Made by a program: the position numbers and the translations under genes. Source: Rhizobium esperanzae (GTDB lineage: Bacteria; Pseudomonadota; Alphaproteobacteria; Rhizobiales; Rhizobiaceae). From it: DNA of 64,000 nucleotides. The notes beneath the pieces were generated by a model. That model saw nothing but the letters and a program-made list of their open reading frames with translations, made no database searches and was not told the DNA's origin. The DNA is taken from NCBI RefSeq assembly GCF_014197615.1, contig NZ_JACIFY010000006.1, positions 186,001-250,000 on the forward strand, read 5' to 3'. This document shows positions 9,539 to 17,716 of this stretch, one piece after another; the first letter of the stretch is position 1; every line of letters begins with the position of its first letter.

Positions 9539-9593
9539 CTAGAGCAATTCCGGGAAAAGTGCGAAGTGGTTTTCCGTCCGGCATTGCGTAAAA
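9539..9593. repeat. Rhizobiales intergenic palindromic repeat
   Basis: The segment starts CTAGAGCAATTCCGGGAAAA and contains GGAAAA...TTTTCC arms around a GTGCGAAGTG centre. It closely resembles a short palindromic element commonly found between genes in Rhizobium and relatives. It lies between the coiled-coil gene start and the tdk gene end. Its function is unknown. Confidence 0.6.
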
Positions 9594-9644
9594 TAAAGCC
9601 ACATCGCTTGCCGCACCAAAGAAACGGGCGACGACGTCCCGACC

Positions 9645-10247
9645 TCAGACCGGCTCGGCGATCCAGGCCCCGTTCATCGCTTCATCCCAATGCCTGCGGC
9701 AGAGCGAGACATATTTCTCATTGCCGCCGACATCGATCTGCGCACCTTCGTGCAGCACTTTCCCTGCCGCGTCGAGCCGCACCACCATCGTCGCCTTGCG
9801 CCCGCAATGACAGATCGTGCGCACCTCGCGCATTTCATCGGCGATCGCCAGCAGTTCCTGCGAAGCCGGAAACAGCTTGCCCTGGAAATCGGTTCTGAGC
9901 CCGTAGACCATCACGGGAATGCCGAGCCTGTCGACGACCCGGGCAAGCTGCCAGACATGGACAGGCGTCATGAAATGCGCCTCGTCGACGAAGACGCAGG
10001 CGATCGGCGCCCCTTCTCCGCTCAGTGTCGCGATCAGCCGGAACAGGTCCTCGTCCGGCTCGAAGGGAATGGCGCTCGCCTCCAGCCCGATCCGCGAACC
10101 GATGACGCCGCGGCCGGTGCGCTCGTCGAAAGCGGCGATCAGCTGCACCGTGCGCATGCCGCGCTCCTGATAATTATAGGAGGCCTGCAGCAGCATCGTC
10201 GACTTGCCGGCGTTCATCGTCGAGTAGTTGAAATAGAGTTTTGCCAT
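9645..10247 (-). CDS. tdk: Thymidine kinase
   Basis: Phosphorylates thymidine with ATP in the pyrimidine salvage pathway; cytosolic. The 200 residues fit type II thymidine kinases. The P-loop NAGKST is at about residues 12-17, the metal/lid motif FVDEAHF is mid-protein, and Cys pairs of the zinc ribbon appear (ICHCGRK and SLCRRH). The ATG at 10247 is preceded by a strong AAGGAGAA ribosome-binding site, so longer in-frame starts are rejected. Confidence 0.96.
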   Translation of the reverse strand: MAKLYFNYSTMNAGKSTMLLQASYNYQERGMRTVQLIAAFDERTGRGVIGSRIGLEASAIPFEPDEDLFRLIATLSGEGAPIACVFVDEAHFMTPVHVWQLARVVDRLGIPVMVYGLRTDFQGKLFPASQELLAIADEMREVRTICHCGRKATMVVRLDAAGKVLHEGAQIDVGGNEKYVSLCRRHWDEAMNGAWIAEPV

Positions 10248-10483
10248 CCGATTTCTCCTTAAACGGTCTATTGAAAGCTCGAACAGGCAAAGAAAAGCCC
10301 CGTAGCGGCAATAATCACAGGAATCGACGCCCGGAAACCGCTGAAAGCCTCGAAAACCGGGCAGAGCGAAAAATCTGCAGACGTCGCAATCGCACCCGTC
10401 GATACGACGCAAACACACTGAGGTCGCTTGTCAAACTGGGCTATTGGTGATTGGCTTGGGGACCTAAAGACTGGGAGTCTAAA

Positions 10484-11440
10484 ATGAAAACAACAAGCGC
10501 ATTCAAACTTGTCACTGCAACTGCCGTCGCCGCCCTTTCCGTTGCGACAGCCGCTTTCGCCGCCGATCCCGACAGCTGCTCCACCGTCCACTTCTCGGAT
10601 GTCGGCTGGACTGACATCACCGCCACCACGGCTACCGCATCCGTCGTCCTGAAGAGCATCGGCTATCAGACCGACGTCAAGGTTCTCTCGGTGCCGGTCA
10701 CCTATACCTCGCTGAAGAACAAGGACATCGACATCTTCCTCGGCAACTGGATGCCGACGCAGGAAAAGGACGTCCGTCCCTATCTCGACGACAAGTCGGT
10801 CGAATCCTTCGGCCCTAACCTCGTCGGCGCCAAGTACACGCTCGCCACCAACGCCAAGGGCGCGGAACTCGGCATCAAGGACTTCAAGGATATCGCCGCC
10901 CATAAGGACGATCTCGACGGCAAGATCTACGGCATCGAGCCCGGCAATGACGGCAACCGCCTCGTCATGGACATGATCGAAAAGAACACTTTCGGCCTTA
11001 AGGATATGGAAGTCGTCGAATCCTCAGAACAGGGCATGCTCGCCCAGGTCGCCCGTGCCGATAAGGCCGGTAAGCCCGTCGTCTTCCTCGGATGGGAACC
11101 CCATCCGATGAACACCAACTTCAAGCTCACCTATCTCACCGGCGGCGATGATATCTTCGGCCCCGACTTCGGCGGCGCCAAGGTCTTTACCAACGTACGC
11201 GCCGGTTACCTCGACGCATGCCCTAACATCGGCAAGATGCTGAAGAACCTGACGTTCTCCCTCGACATGGAGAACCACATCATGGGCAAGATTCTCAATG
11301 ACGGCAAAGAGCCGGAAGCTGCGGCTTCCGAATGGCTGAAGGCCAATCCTTCCGCCATCGAGCCCTGGCTCGCCGGCGTAACGACCCGCGACGGCAAGGG
11401 CGACGCACTGGCGGCCGCCAAGACCGGCCTCGGCCTTTGA
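10484..11440 (+). CDS. choX: Choline ABC transporter substrate-binding protein
   Basis: Periplasmic choline/acetylcholine receptor of the ChoXWV importer. The first 26 residues form a signal peptide ending ATAAFA, before ADPDSCSTVHFSDVGW. The mature region (IDIFLGNWMPTQEKDVRPYL, FLGWEPHPMN) carries the aromatic box typical of ChoX/ProX-like binding proteins. The ATG at 10484 was chosen because the signal peptide begins there. The ribosome-binding GGGAG lies inside a tiny hairpin (AGACT-GGG-AGTCT, 10468-10480). choW follows after a strong intercistronic hairpin. Confidence 0.94.
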   Translation: MKTTSAFKLVTATAVAALSVATAAFAADPDSCSTVHFSDVGWTDITATTATASVVLKSIGYQTDVKVLSVPVTYTSLKNKDIDIFLGNWMPTQEKDVRPYLDDKSVESFGPNLVGAKYTLATNAKGAELGIKDFKDIAAHKDDLDGKIYGIEPGNDGNRLVMDMIEKNTFGLKDMEVVESSEQGMLAQVARADKAGKPVVFLGWEPHPMNTNFKLTYLTGGDDIFGPDFGGAKVFTNVRAGYLDACPNIGKMLKNLTFSLDMENHIMGKILNDGKEPEAAASEWLKANPSAIEPWLAGVTTRDGKGDALAAAKTGLGL

Positions 11441-11447
11441 TGATATG

Positions 11448-11471
11448 AACGGGGCGGCTCGCCGCCCCGTT
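11448..11471 (+). terminator. GC-rich hairpin between choX and choW
   Basis: AACGGGGCGGC pairs perfectly with GCCGCCCCGTT around a minimal loop, followed by TCATTTTTG. It has the shape of an intrinsic terminator placed inside the operon. It probably makes the binding protein more abundant than the permease and ATPase, either by partial termination or by protecting the choX mRNA 3' end. Confidence 0.75.
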
Positions 11472-11514
11472 TCATTTTTGTCCCATTGTTGATTTTTTCT
11501 GGATAGGCGCGCTC

Positions 11515-12360
11515 TTGAATTGGATCACCGACTTTAAGATTCCCATCGGCCCTTTGGCCAAGTCCTTCGTGGATTGGTTGACCTCGAACGGCGAGTGGTT
11601 CTTCAATCAGCTGGCATTCCTGCTGTCGAGCGCCATAGACGGCCTGCTCTTCGTCCTGCAGAAGCCGCACCCGCTGATCGTGATCGCTGCCATCACCGCC
11701 ATCGCCTTTTGGCTGCGGCGGTCGATCGCGATCGCCGCCTTCACCTGTCTTGGGCTGCTGCTCATCGTGAACCAGGACTATTGGAAGGAGACGACGGAGA
11801 CGCTCGCCCTCGTGCTCGCCGCCACCTTCGTCTGTATGGTGATCGGCATTCCGCTCGGGATTGCCGCCGCCCGCCGGCCTTGGGTCTATGCCGCCATGCG
11901 CCCGGTGCTCGATCTCATGCAGACGATCCCGACATTCGTCTATCTGATCCCGGCGCTGATCCTGTTCGGCCTCGGCATGGTGCCAGGCCTGATCGCGACC
12001 GTCATCTTCGCGATCCCTGCCCCCATCCGGCTGACACGCCTCGGCATCATCTCGACGCCGCCATCCCTCGTCGAAGCAGCCGTCGCCTTCGGGGCGCGGC
12101 CGATGCAGGTGCTGCGCAAGGTTGAGCTCCCCTTCGCCGCGCCGCAGATCATGGCCGGCCTCACCCAGACCATCATGCTGTCGCTGTCGATGGTCGTCAT
12201 CGCGGCACTCGTCGGCGCTCCCGGACTTGGCGTGCCTGTCGTGCGCGCGCTGAACACTGTCAACATCGCCAAAGGCTTCGATGCAGGTTTCTGTATCGTC
12301 ATCCTCGCGATCATTCTCGACCGCATATTCCGCGCAGGCGACGAAGGAGACGGCGCATGA
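11515..12360 (+). CDS. choW: Choline ABC transporter permease
   Basis: Inner-membrane permease of the choline importer, 281 residues, of the ProW/OpuAB type. Hydrophobic segments run through the protein and the ABC-permease loop EAAVAFGARPMQVLRKVELP is present near residues 182-201. The start is a TTG at 11515 giving MNWITDFKIPIG, which matches the usual start of this family. Its stop overlaps the choV start by 4 bases (ATGA). Confidence 0.93.
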   Translation: MNWITDFKIPIGPLAKSFVDWLTSNGEWFFNQLAFLLSSAIDGLLFVLQKPHPLIVIAAITAIAFWLRRSIAIAAFTCLGLLLIVNQDYWKETTETLALVLAATFVCMVIGIPLGIAAARRPWVYAAMRPVLDLMQTIPTFVYLIPALILFGLGMVPGLIATVIFAIPAPIRLTRLGIISTPPSLVEAAVAFGARPMQVLRKVELPFAAPQIMAGLTQTIMLSLSMVVIAALVGAPGLGVPVVRALNTVNIAKGFDAGFCIVILAIILDRIFRAGDEGDGA

Positions 12361-13409
12361 CAGCGATAGACTTCAAGAATGTCAGCATCATCTTCGGCGA
12401 CCGGCCGGAAACCGCCCTTGCCATGGCCGACCAGGGCAAAACGCGCGACGAGATCGGTGCTGCGACCGGCCTGGTGCTGGGCGTCGCCAATGCCTCGCTG
12501 ACCATCGAGGAAGGCGAAATCCTCGTGCTGATGGGCCTTTCCGGTTCGGGCAAATCGACGCTGCTGCGCGCTGTCAACGGGCTCGCTCCGGTGGTGCGCG
12601 GCGACGTTTCGGTCTCCACGAACACAGGCCCCGTCAACCCTTACAAATGCAGTGCCAAGGCCCTGCGCGACCTGCGCACCCATACCGTCTCCATGGTGTT
12701 CCAGCAGTTCGCCCTCCTGCCCTGGCGCACGGTCGCGGAGAATGTCGGCTTCGGGCTTGAGCTCGCCGGCATGCCGGAGGCTGAACGCAAAGTCCGCATC
12801 GGCGAGCAGCTCGAACTCGTCAATCTGACGAAATGGGCGGATCGCAAGGTCAACGAACTCTCAGGCGGCATGCAGCAGCGCGTCGGGCTTGCCCGCGCCT
12901 TTGCCACCGGCGCCCCGATCCTGCTCATGGACGAGCCTTTCTCGGCGCTCGACCCGTTGATCCGCACCCGCCTGCAGGATGAGCTTCTGGAGTTCCAGCG
13001 GCGGCTGAAGAAGACCATTCTCTTCGTCAGCCACGATCTCGACGAGGCCTTCCGCATCGGCAACCGTATCGCCATCATGGAGGGCGGGCGGATCATCCAG
13101 TGCGGGACGCCGCACGACATCGTCAAGAACCCCGCCGATCAGTATGTCGCCGATTTCGTGCAGCATCTCAATCCGATCAACATGCTGACGGCGGCCGACG
13201 TGATGCAGCCCGGCCTCGGCCAGACCGCCGCCGGCATGAGCGTCAGCGCGACGGCCCGTGCCGCCACCCCGCTCGTCGATGTCCTCGACGTACTCGCCCG
13301 CCAGCCGGGCAGCATCGGCATCGTGGAAAACGGCGCGGTTATCGGCACCATCACCGCCCAGGATATCGTCGCCGGCCTCACCCGCCATCGTCGTAAGGAG
13401 GACGCTTGA
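12357..13409 (+). CDS. choV: Choline ABC transporter ATP-binding protein
   Basis: Cytoplasmic ATPase driving choline uptake, 350 residues. Walker A GLSGSGKST is at about residues 60-68, the Q-loop is VFQQFALLPW, the signature is LSGGMQQRVG, and Walker B is ILLMDEPFSALDP. An N-terminal extension and a C-terminal CBS-like remnant (GSIGIVENGAVIGTITAQDI) fit the ProV/OpuAA group. The start overlaps choW by 4 bases, indicating translational coupling. Confidence 0.95.
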   Translation: MTAIDFKNVSIIFGDRPETALAMADQGKTRDEIGAATGLVLGVANASLTIEEGEILVLMGLSGSGKSTLLRAVNGLAPVVRGDVSVSTNTGPVNPYKCSAKALRDLRTHTVSMVFQQFALLPWRTVAENVGFGLELAGMPEAERKVRIGEQLELVNLTKWADRKVNELSGGMQQRVGLARAFATGAPILLMDEPFSALDPLIRTRLQDELLEFQRRLKKTILFVSHDLDEAFRIGNRIAIMEGGRIIQCGTPHDIVKNPADQYVADFVQHLNPINMLTAADVMQPGLGQTAAGMSVSATARAATPLVDVLDVLARQPGSIGIVENGAVIGTITAQDIVAGLTRHRRKEDA

Positions 13410-13440
13410 TGTTTTCGGTCCGCTTTGCCACAAAGCGGAT

Positions 13441-14190
13441 ATGAAGGATCAGCCCTCGCCCATACGCGAAACCGACGACGAGGCCCGCAGGCTCGCCCGC
13501 GTGCTGCTGCGCTCTGCGCGGCACGCGGCGCTTGCCGTTCTCGACCCCGAGACCGGTTTCCCTTTCGCCAGCCGCGTGCTCGTCGCCACGGATATTGACG
13601 GCACCCCTATCATTCTCGTTTCGAAGCTGTCGGCCCATACGAGAGCGCTCGCCAGGGACGCGCGCGCCTCGCTGCTCACAGGCGAGCCCGGCAAGGGCGA
13701 TCCTCTCGCCCACCCCCGTCTGACGACCCAATGCCTGGCGGAACCGATCGAGCGCGGCCACGCGTTCTACGAGCGTATCCGCACGCGTTTTCTCGCTCGC
13801 CATACCAAGGCAAAGCTTTATATCGATTTTCCTGATTTCCTCTTCTTCCGTCTCAAACCGGAATTGGCCAGCCTCAATGGCGGCTTCGGCCGCGCTTACC
13901 AACTCGATGGAAACGATCTCGTCATCCAATCCGCCGCGAATGAGGAGATCGCCGCAGCAGCAGCAGAAGCAGTGCGAGATTTAGTAGAACGCCACCCCGA
14001 CGTGGCCGAGGCCCTCGCCAGCAGGTTAAACGCGCCGGAATCGGCTTCCTGGCGCATTTGTGGTATCGATCCCTCAGGTTTCGACCTCATTTCCGGCGAT
14101 TTTCTGCTGCGATATGAATTCGAAACCCTCGTTGGAGAGGCCGATCACATTTGTTCAAACATATCTAAAATAGCATACTCGATACCTTAA
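13441..14190 (+). CDS. HugZ-like pyridoxamine-phosphate-oxidase-fold protein
   Basis: A 249-residue protein of the split-barrel flavin/heme-binding fold. The N-terminal part (residues about 10-150) has ARVLLRSARHAALAVLD and VSKLSAHTRALARD, and a C-terminal DUF2470-like domain contains GIDPSGFDLISGD. This arrangement is typical of HugZ/heme-utilisation-type proteins; the substrate here is inferred only. It follows choV by 31 bases and might be read through from cho, though a role in choline use is not evident. The ATG at 13441 starts the conserved part. Confidence 0.8.
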   Translation: MKDQPSPIRETDDEARRLARVLLRSARHAALAVLDPETGFPFASRVLVATDIDGTPIILVSKLSAHTRALARDARASLLTGEPGKGDPLAHPRLTTQCLAEPIERGHAFYERIRTRFLARHTKAKLYIDFPDFLFFRLKPELASLNGGFGRAYQLDGNDLVIQSAANEEIAAAAAEAVRDLVERHPDVAEALASRLNAPESASWRICGIDPSGFDLISGDFLLRYEFETLVGEADHICSNISKIAYSIP

Positions 14191-14244
14191 ATTTAGGTAT
14201 ATACAATCTTCGACCCTAGTTGCTAGTTTTTAGGTGTGGGTGAA
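14154..14244. promoter_or_regulatory. Three candidate NolR boxes upstream of the NolR-like gene
   Basis: The NolR consensus (A/T)TTAG-N9-A(T/A) is met at 14192-14207 (TTTAG...AT) and 14229-14244 (TTTAG...AA) on the + strand, and at 14154-14169 on the - strand (TT...CTAAA). The region is AT-rich, which raises chance matches, but three in 91 bases just before a NolR-like gene suggest autoregulation. A partly symmetrical ATACCT/AGGTAT element (14182-14200) overlaps the middle box. Confidence 0.6.
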
Positions 14245-14307
14245 AATCGCGACAGGCGGCCTGTGCCAACACACGTGATGTACGTTTCGCATTAGGAAGA
14301 TAACAAT

Positions 14308-14625
14308 ATGGAAACCACTGATTTGGCCGAGCACACGAATGTGGCGGCAGCGCTATTGTCGGCCATGGCCAACCCCAAGAGATTGCTGATCCTGTGTAGC
14401 CTGGTGAAGGGCGAAGTGGCCGTCGGCGCACTTGCAACGCAGGTCGGCCTCAGCCAGTCGGCTCTCTCTCAGCACTTGTCGAAGCTGCGTGCTCAAAAGC
14501 TGGTCAAGACCCGCCGAGACGCGCAAACCATCTATTATTCGAGCACCTCCGAATCGGTGATGAAGATCCTGGCGACGCTCGAAGACATCTACCTCGTGCC
14601 GAGCAGGAGCAGATCCGCGGCGTGA
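14308..14625 (+). CDS. nolR: ArsR-family repressor, NolR-like
   Basis: A 105-residue winged-helix DNA-binding dimer. The segment from LLSAMANPKRLLIL through VGLSQSALSQHLSKLRAQ and TRRDAQTIYYSS closely matches, from memory, NolR, the rhizobial repressor of nodulation and other genes. It lacks the metal-binding Cys motif of ArsR-type sensors. Candidate NolR boxes precede it and a hairpin terminator follows. Rhizobia carry several paralogues, so the assignment as nolR itself rather than a close paralogue is not certain. Confidence 0.75.
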   Translation: METTDLAEHTNVAAALLSAMANPKRLLILCSLVKGEVAVGALATQVGLSQSALSQHLSKLRAQKLVKTRRDAQTIYYSSTSESVMKILATLEDIYLVPSRSRSAA

Positions 14626-14938
14626 TGATAGCGCTGACATGAATGTCGGCACGATGCCGTGGCGTAAGGGAATGTTCCCGGAGGCACGGCAACGATATTT
14701 CAGCACCTGAACCTTTCGTACGACCGGCAAATTTCACGTTTGCCGGTCGTACCTTTATTTTGACGTCCCTTCCCCCCCGTTATTGGCGCGGCGGACCGAA
14801 GCAATTTGAGCCTCCTGCCGGAAGCAAGCTTCGGGGACTTTTCCCGTTGACGCCTTGGGAAGCCCTGATAATTTGACCGGACAGTCAAAATATGGGCGTG
14901 AAGCCCGGGAACGGGCCGTCAGCGGCCAGGAGAACAGC
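14626..14938 (+). terminator. Intergenic region with a 14-bp hairpin terminator and an inverted-repeat operator candidate
   Basis: No gene is seen in these 313 bases. At 14718-14752 a perfect 14-bp stem (arms GTACGACCGGCAAA and TTTGCCGGTCGTAC, 7-base loop) followed by CTTTATTTT looks like the terminator of the NolR-like gene. At 14872-14889 an inverted repeat, TTTGAC-N6-GTCAAA, lies 50 bases before the aminotransferase start and may be a repressor site. Confidence 0.65.
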
Positions 14939-16264
14939 ATGTCCAATCGCCTCAATGCACCGAACGATCTTCGCGCCTTCTGGATGCCGTTCACAGCAAA
15001 TCGCCAGTTCAAGAAGGAACCGCGTTTGTTCGTCGGCGCCAAGGACATGTATTATACGACCCATGACGGCCGTCAGGTGCTGGACGGCACCGCCGGCCTC
15101 TGGTGCGTCAATGCCGGCCACTGCCGCCCGAAGATCACCGAGGCGATCCGCGAACAGGCCGGCGAACTCGACTATGCGCCGGCCTTCCAGCTCGGCCATC
15201 CCAAGGCCTTCGAGCTGGCCAACCGCCTGGTCGATATTGCGCCGGAAGGCCTGGATCACGTTCTCTATACCAATTCCGGATCCGAATCCGTCGAGACCGC
15301 ACTCAAGGTGGCGCTTGCCTATCACCGCGTCAAAGGCAATGGCTCACGCTTCCGCCTGATCGGCCGCGAACGCGGCTATCACGGCGTCAATTTCGGCGGC
15401 ATCTCCGTCGGCGGCATCGTCACCAACCGCAAGATGTTCGGCACGCTTTTGACCGGCGTCGACCACATGCCGCACACCCACCAGCCCGGCAAGAACAACT
15501 TCACCCGCGGCGAGCCAGAGCATGGCGGCGATATCGCCACCGAACTGGAGCGGATTGTCACCCTGCATGATGCCTCCACCGTCGCCGCCGTCATCGTCGA
15601 GCCGGTGGCCGGCTCCACCGGGGTGCTGATCCCGCCGAAAGGCTACCTGCAGAAGCTGCGCGAGATCTGCACCAAGCACGGCATCCTGCTGATCTTCGAT
15701 GAGGTCATCACCGGCTTCGGCCGCCTCGGCGCCCCCTTTGCCGCGCAATATTACGACGTCAAGCCCGACATGATCACCGCCGCCAAGGGACTGACCAACG
15801 GCGTCATTCCGATGGGCGCCGTCTTCGTCACATCCGAGATCCATGATGCCTTCATGAACGGCCCGGAGCACATGATCGAGTTCTTCCACGGCTACACCTA
15901 CTCCGGCAATCCGATTGCCTCCGCTGCCGCGCTTGCCACGCTCGACACCTACAAGGAAGAAGGGCTGCTGACCCGCGCCGCCGAGCTTTCCGACTACTGG
16001 GCCGACGCGCTGCATTCGCTGAAGGACTGCCCCAATGTCATCGACATCAGGAATACCGGCCTGATCGGCGCGATCGAGCTCGATCCGATTGCCGGCGAGC
16101 CGACCAAGCGCGCCTTCACCGCATTCCTGAAAGCCTATGAAAGCGGCCTGCTGATCCGCACTACCGGCGATATCATCGCACTCTCGCCGCCGCTGATCAT
16201 CGAGAAGCACCATATCGACGAGCTGTTCGGCAAACTGCGGACCATCCTGCAGAACAACATCTGA
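14939..16264 (+). CDS. Class III aminotransferase, beta-alanine--pyruvate type
   Basis: PLP-dependent omega-amino acid:pyruvate transaminase, cytosolic, 441 residues. Key elements are AGLWCVNAGHCRP near the N terminus, NSGSESVETALK for the phosphate-binding region, the Asp motif ILLIFDEVITGFGRLG, and the Schiff-base Lys in TAAKGLTNG. The start matches the family pattern (LRAFWMPFTANRQFK). It is preceded by CAGGAGAACAGC as ribosome-binding site. Natural substrates may be beta-alanine, other omega-amino acids or amines, and cannot be told from sequence. Confidence 0.9.
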   Translation: MSNRLNAPNDLRAFWMPFTANRQFKKEPRLFVGAKDMYYTTHDGRQVLDGTAGLWCVNAGHCRPKITEAIREQAGELDYAPAFQLGHPKAFELANRLVDIAPEGLDHVLYTNSGSESVETALKVALAYHRVKGNGSRFRLIGRERGYHGVNFGGISVGGIVTNRKMFGTLLTGVDHMPHTHQPGKNNFTRGEPEHGGDIATELERIVTLHDASTVAAVIVEPVAGSTGVLIPPKGYLQKLREICTKHGILLIFDEVITGFGRLGAPFAAQYYDVKPDMITAAKGLTNGVIPMGAVFVTSEIHDAFMNGPEHMIEFFHGYTYSGNPIASAAALATLDTYKEEGLLTRAAELSDYWADALHSLKDCPNVIDIRNTGLIGAIELDPIAGEPTKRAFTAFLKAYESGLLIRTTGDIIALSPPLIIEKHHIDELFGKLRTILQNNI

Positions 16265-16291
16265 AGACGCTCGGAAGACTTTCAATACCGC

Positions 16292-16321
16292 AGCCCGCGA
16301 CGGACATCGTCCTCGCGGGCT
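16292..16321 (+). terminator. Intrinsic terminator of the aminotransferase gene
   Basis: AGCCCGCGA pairs with TCGCGGGCT, with additional inner pairs (GGAC/GTCC), followed by TTTCGTTT. It lies 27 bases after the stop codon and separates this gene from the convergent HD-GYP gene. Confidence 0.85.
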
Positions 16322-16342
16322 TTTCGTTTCCGGAAAGAAAAT

Positions 16343-17257
16343 TCAGATCACTGAGGCGACGGAGAGGCAGAGAGCAAATTTCTTCAGAAGCCGGCGATCG
16401 AAATGGCCTTCGACGCCCATCATCCATTTCAACGCATCGCTGGCACTCCATGGCGCCTTGTAAGGTCGTACCGAGGTGACGGCGTCGTAGACATCACAAA
16501 TCGTCGCAATACGCGCATACAGGCTGATCGCGCTGCCGGACAGCCCACGCGGATAGCCCTTGCCATCGGTGCGTTCGTGGTGATTGAGGCAGACGTCGAG
16601 AACGATGTCAGACAGGCCCTCCTGCCGCAACAGGATCGCGTGTCCTTGCTCCGGATGCCTTCGCATCAAGCCGATCTCATCCTCTTCCAGGCGCCCTTCC
16701 TTGGTAAGGATCTCCAGCGGAATTTCGAGCTTGCCGACATCGTGCAGCAACCCGGCGGTGCCGAGCATCTGAACCGTAGCCTCATCAAGCGCGAGATGAC
16801 GGCCGAAAAGGATCATCAGCGCACTCACCGAAATCGAATGGAGGAACGTCACTTCGTCTTTTGATTTTAGACGCGTCACGCTCAGGAAAACGGAAGGGTT
16901 CTCATCCATCGACTTGGAGACGGAGGAAATCACCGGCGCCACTTGCTCGAAGGTGATTCCCTCACCATTTTTCACGCGGCCGAAAACCTCCTCCAGCATC
17001 TGTACGGATTTCTGCACGGTTTCGCGCGCCGCCTTGCTATCGATCTCGGTGTCACGACCCGGCAGGCCATTGGTATCGAGGCCCTTGCTGGTGTTGATGA
17101 CGACGACGGCAGTGCCGCACTTCCGAATTTTTGCGGCGTCGAGCTCACGACGAATGGAAAATCTGCGCTTCGACAAAAGCGGATCCTGCCACAGGCCCTC
17201 GATAGCCTCTACAAACATTCCGATACGCACCTGATTGGCGTCGATACGCTTGAGCAT
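16343..17257 (-). CDS. HD-GYP domain protein (putative cyclic-di-GMP phosphodiesterase)
   Basis: A 304-residue signalling protein. The N-terminal region (residues about 1-130) resembles DUF3391, and the HD-GYP domain follows with LLHDVGK (HD), the H...H pair in LNHHERTDGKGYP (GYP intact) and SLYARIATICDVYDAVTS. The metal and GYP residues are present, so c-di-GMP hydrolysis is plausible. Related rhizobial proteins often continue about 80-100 residues further; here the protein ends soon after GHFDRRLLKKF, close to the convergent terminator, so a short C terminus is possible. Confidence 0.88.
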   Translation of the reverse strand: MLKRIDANQVRIGMFVEAIEGLWQDPLLSKRRFSIRRELDAAKIRKCGTAVVVINTSKGLDTNGLPGRDTEIDSKAARETVQKSVQMLEEVFGRVKNGEGITFEQVAPVISSVSKSMDENPSVFLSVTRLKSKDEVTFLHSISVSALMILFGRHLALDEATVQMLGTAGLLHDVGKLEIPLEILTKEGRLEEDEIGLMRRHPEQGHAILLRQEGLSDIVLDVCLNHHERTDGKGYPRGLSGSAISLYARIATICDVYDAVTSVRPYKAPWSASDALKWMMGVEGHFDRRLLKKFALCLSVASVI

Positions 17258-17716
17258 TCAGATCTCTAGTCCCGATACGTCTCTATAATTCGTGGAGCTT
17301 TCGTTTGCAGCGCAGCACTATTTGCGTGTCGCATGCTTCTACTACAATCCACCGAATTAACGGTTAATGCGAGACATGAAGGAGCCGCATGAATTCGGTT
17401 TTCCTTCTCGACGAGAGTTTGCGCCTGGCAGCCTGCCCCCCAAAAAACGCAAAATCACGACAAAAAGAACCATTTCGATCGAACTATCGGCCGGATCGAC
17501 CCAATTTCTCCTCGGTTTTGTTATGATCTTGCGAAATCCCGTCAAAATTCTTAGAAATCCTGTCATGAGCCTCCGCCGAGTCAAACATGGCCGGCAGGTT
17601 CGCTGATTGCGCCGTTGTCGATCGTCCTTGGCACAGCCCGAAGGGCTGTTGAATGATCGAAAATCCGGCGCGGCACCTCATCGAGGGTCGAAGGACCCCA
17701 CCCAAGGAGACAGACT
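17258..17716. promoter_or_regulatory. Long intergenic region with a direct repeat upstream of the amino-acid binding protein gene
   Basis: No convincing gene is seen in 459 bases. A direct repeat, GAAATCCCGTCA (17533-17544) and GAAATCCTGTCA (17554-17565), is spaced 21 bases start to start, two helical turns, about 150-180 bases before the downstream start. It may be a tandem activator or repressor site. The ribosome-binding site AAGGAG lies just before the ATG at 17717. Confidence 0.45.

Noticed and set aside
16343..16420. C-terminal frameshift in the HD-GYP gene
   Set aside because: The HD-GYP domain itself appears complete and I found no continuation in another frame before the convergent terminator, so a naturally short end is simpler.
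17367..17606. 79-codon open frame before the amino-acid binding protein gene
   Set aside because: Lys/Arg-rich sequence with no ribosome-binding site and no family resemblance; it also contains the direct repeat, so a control region is more likely.
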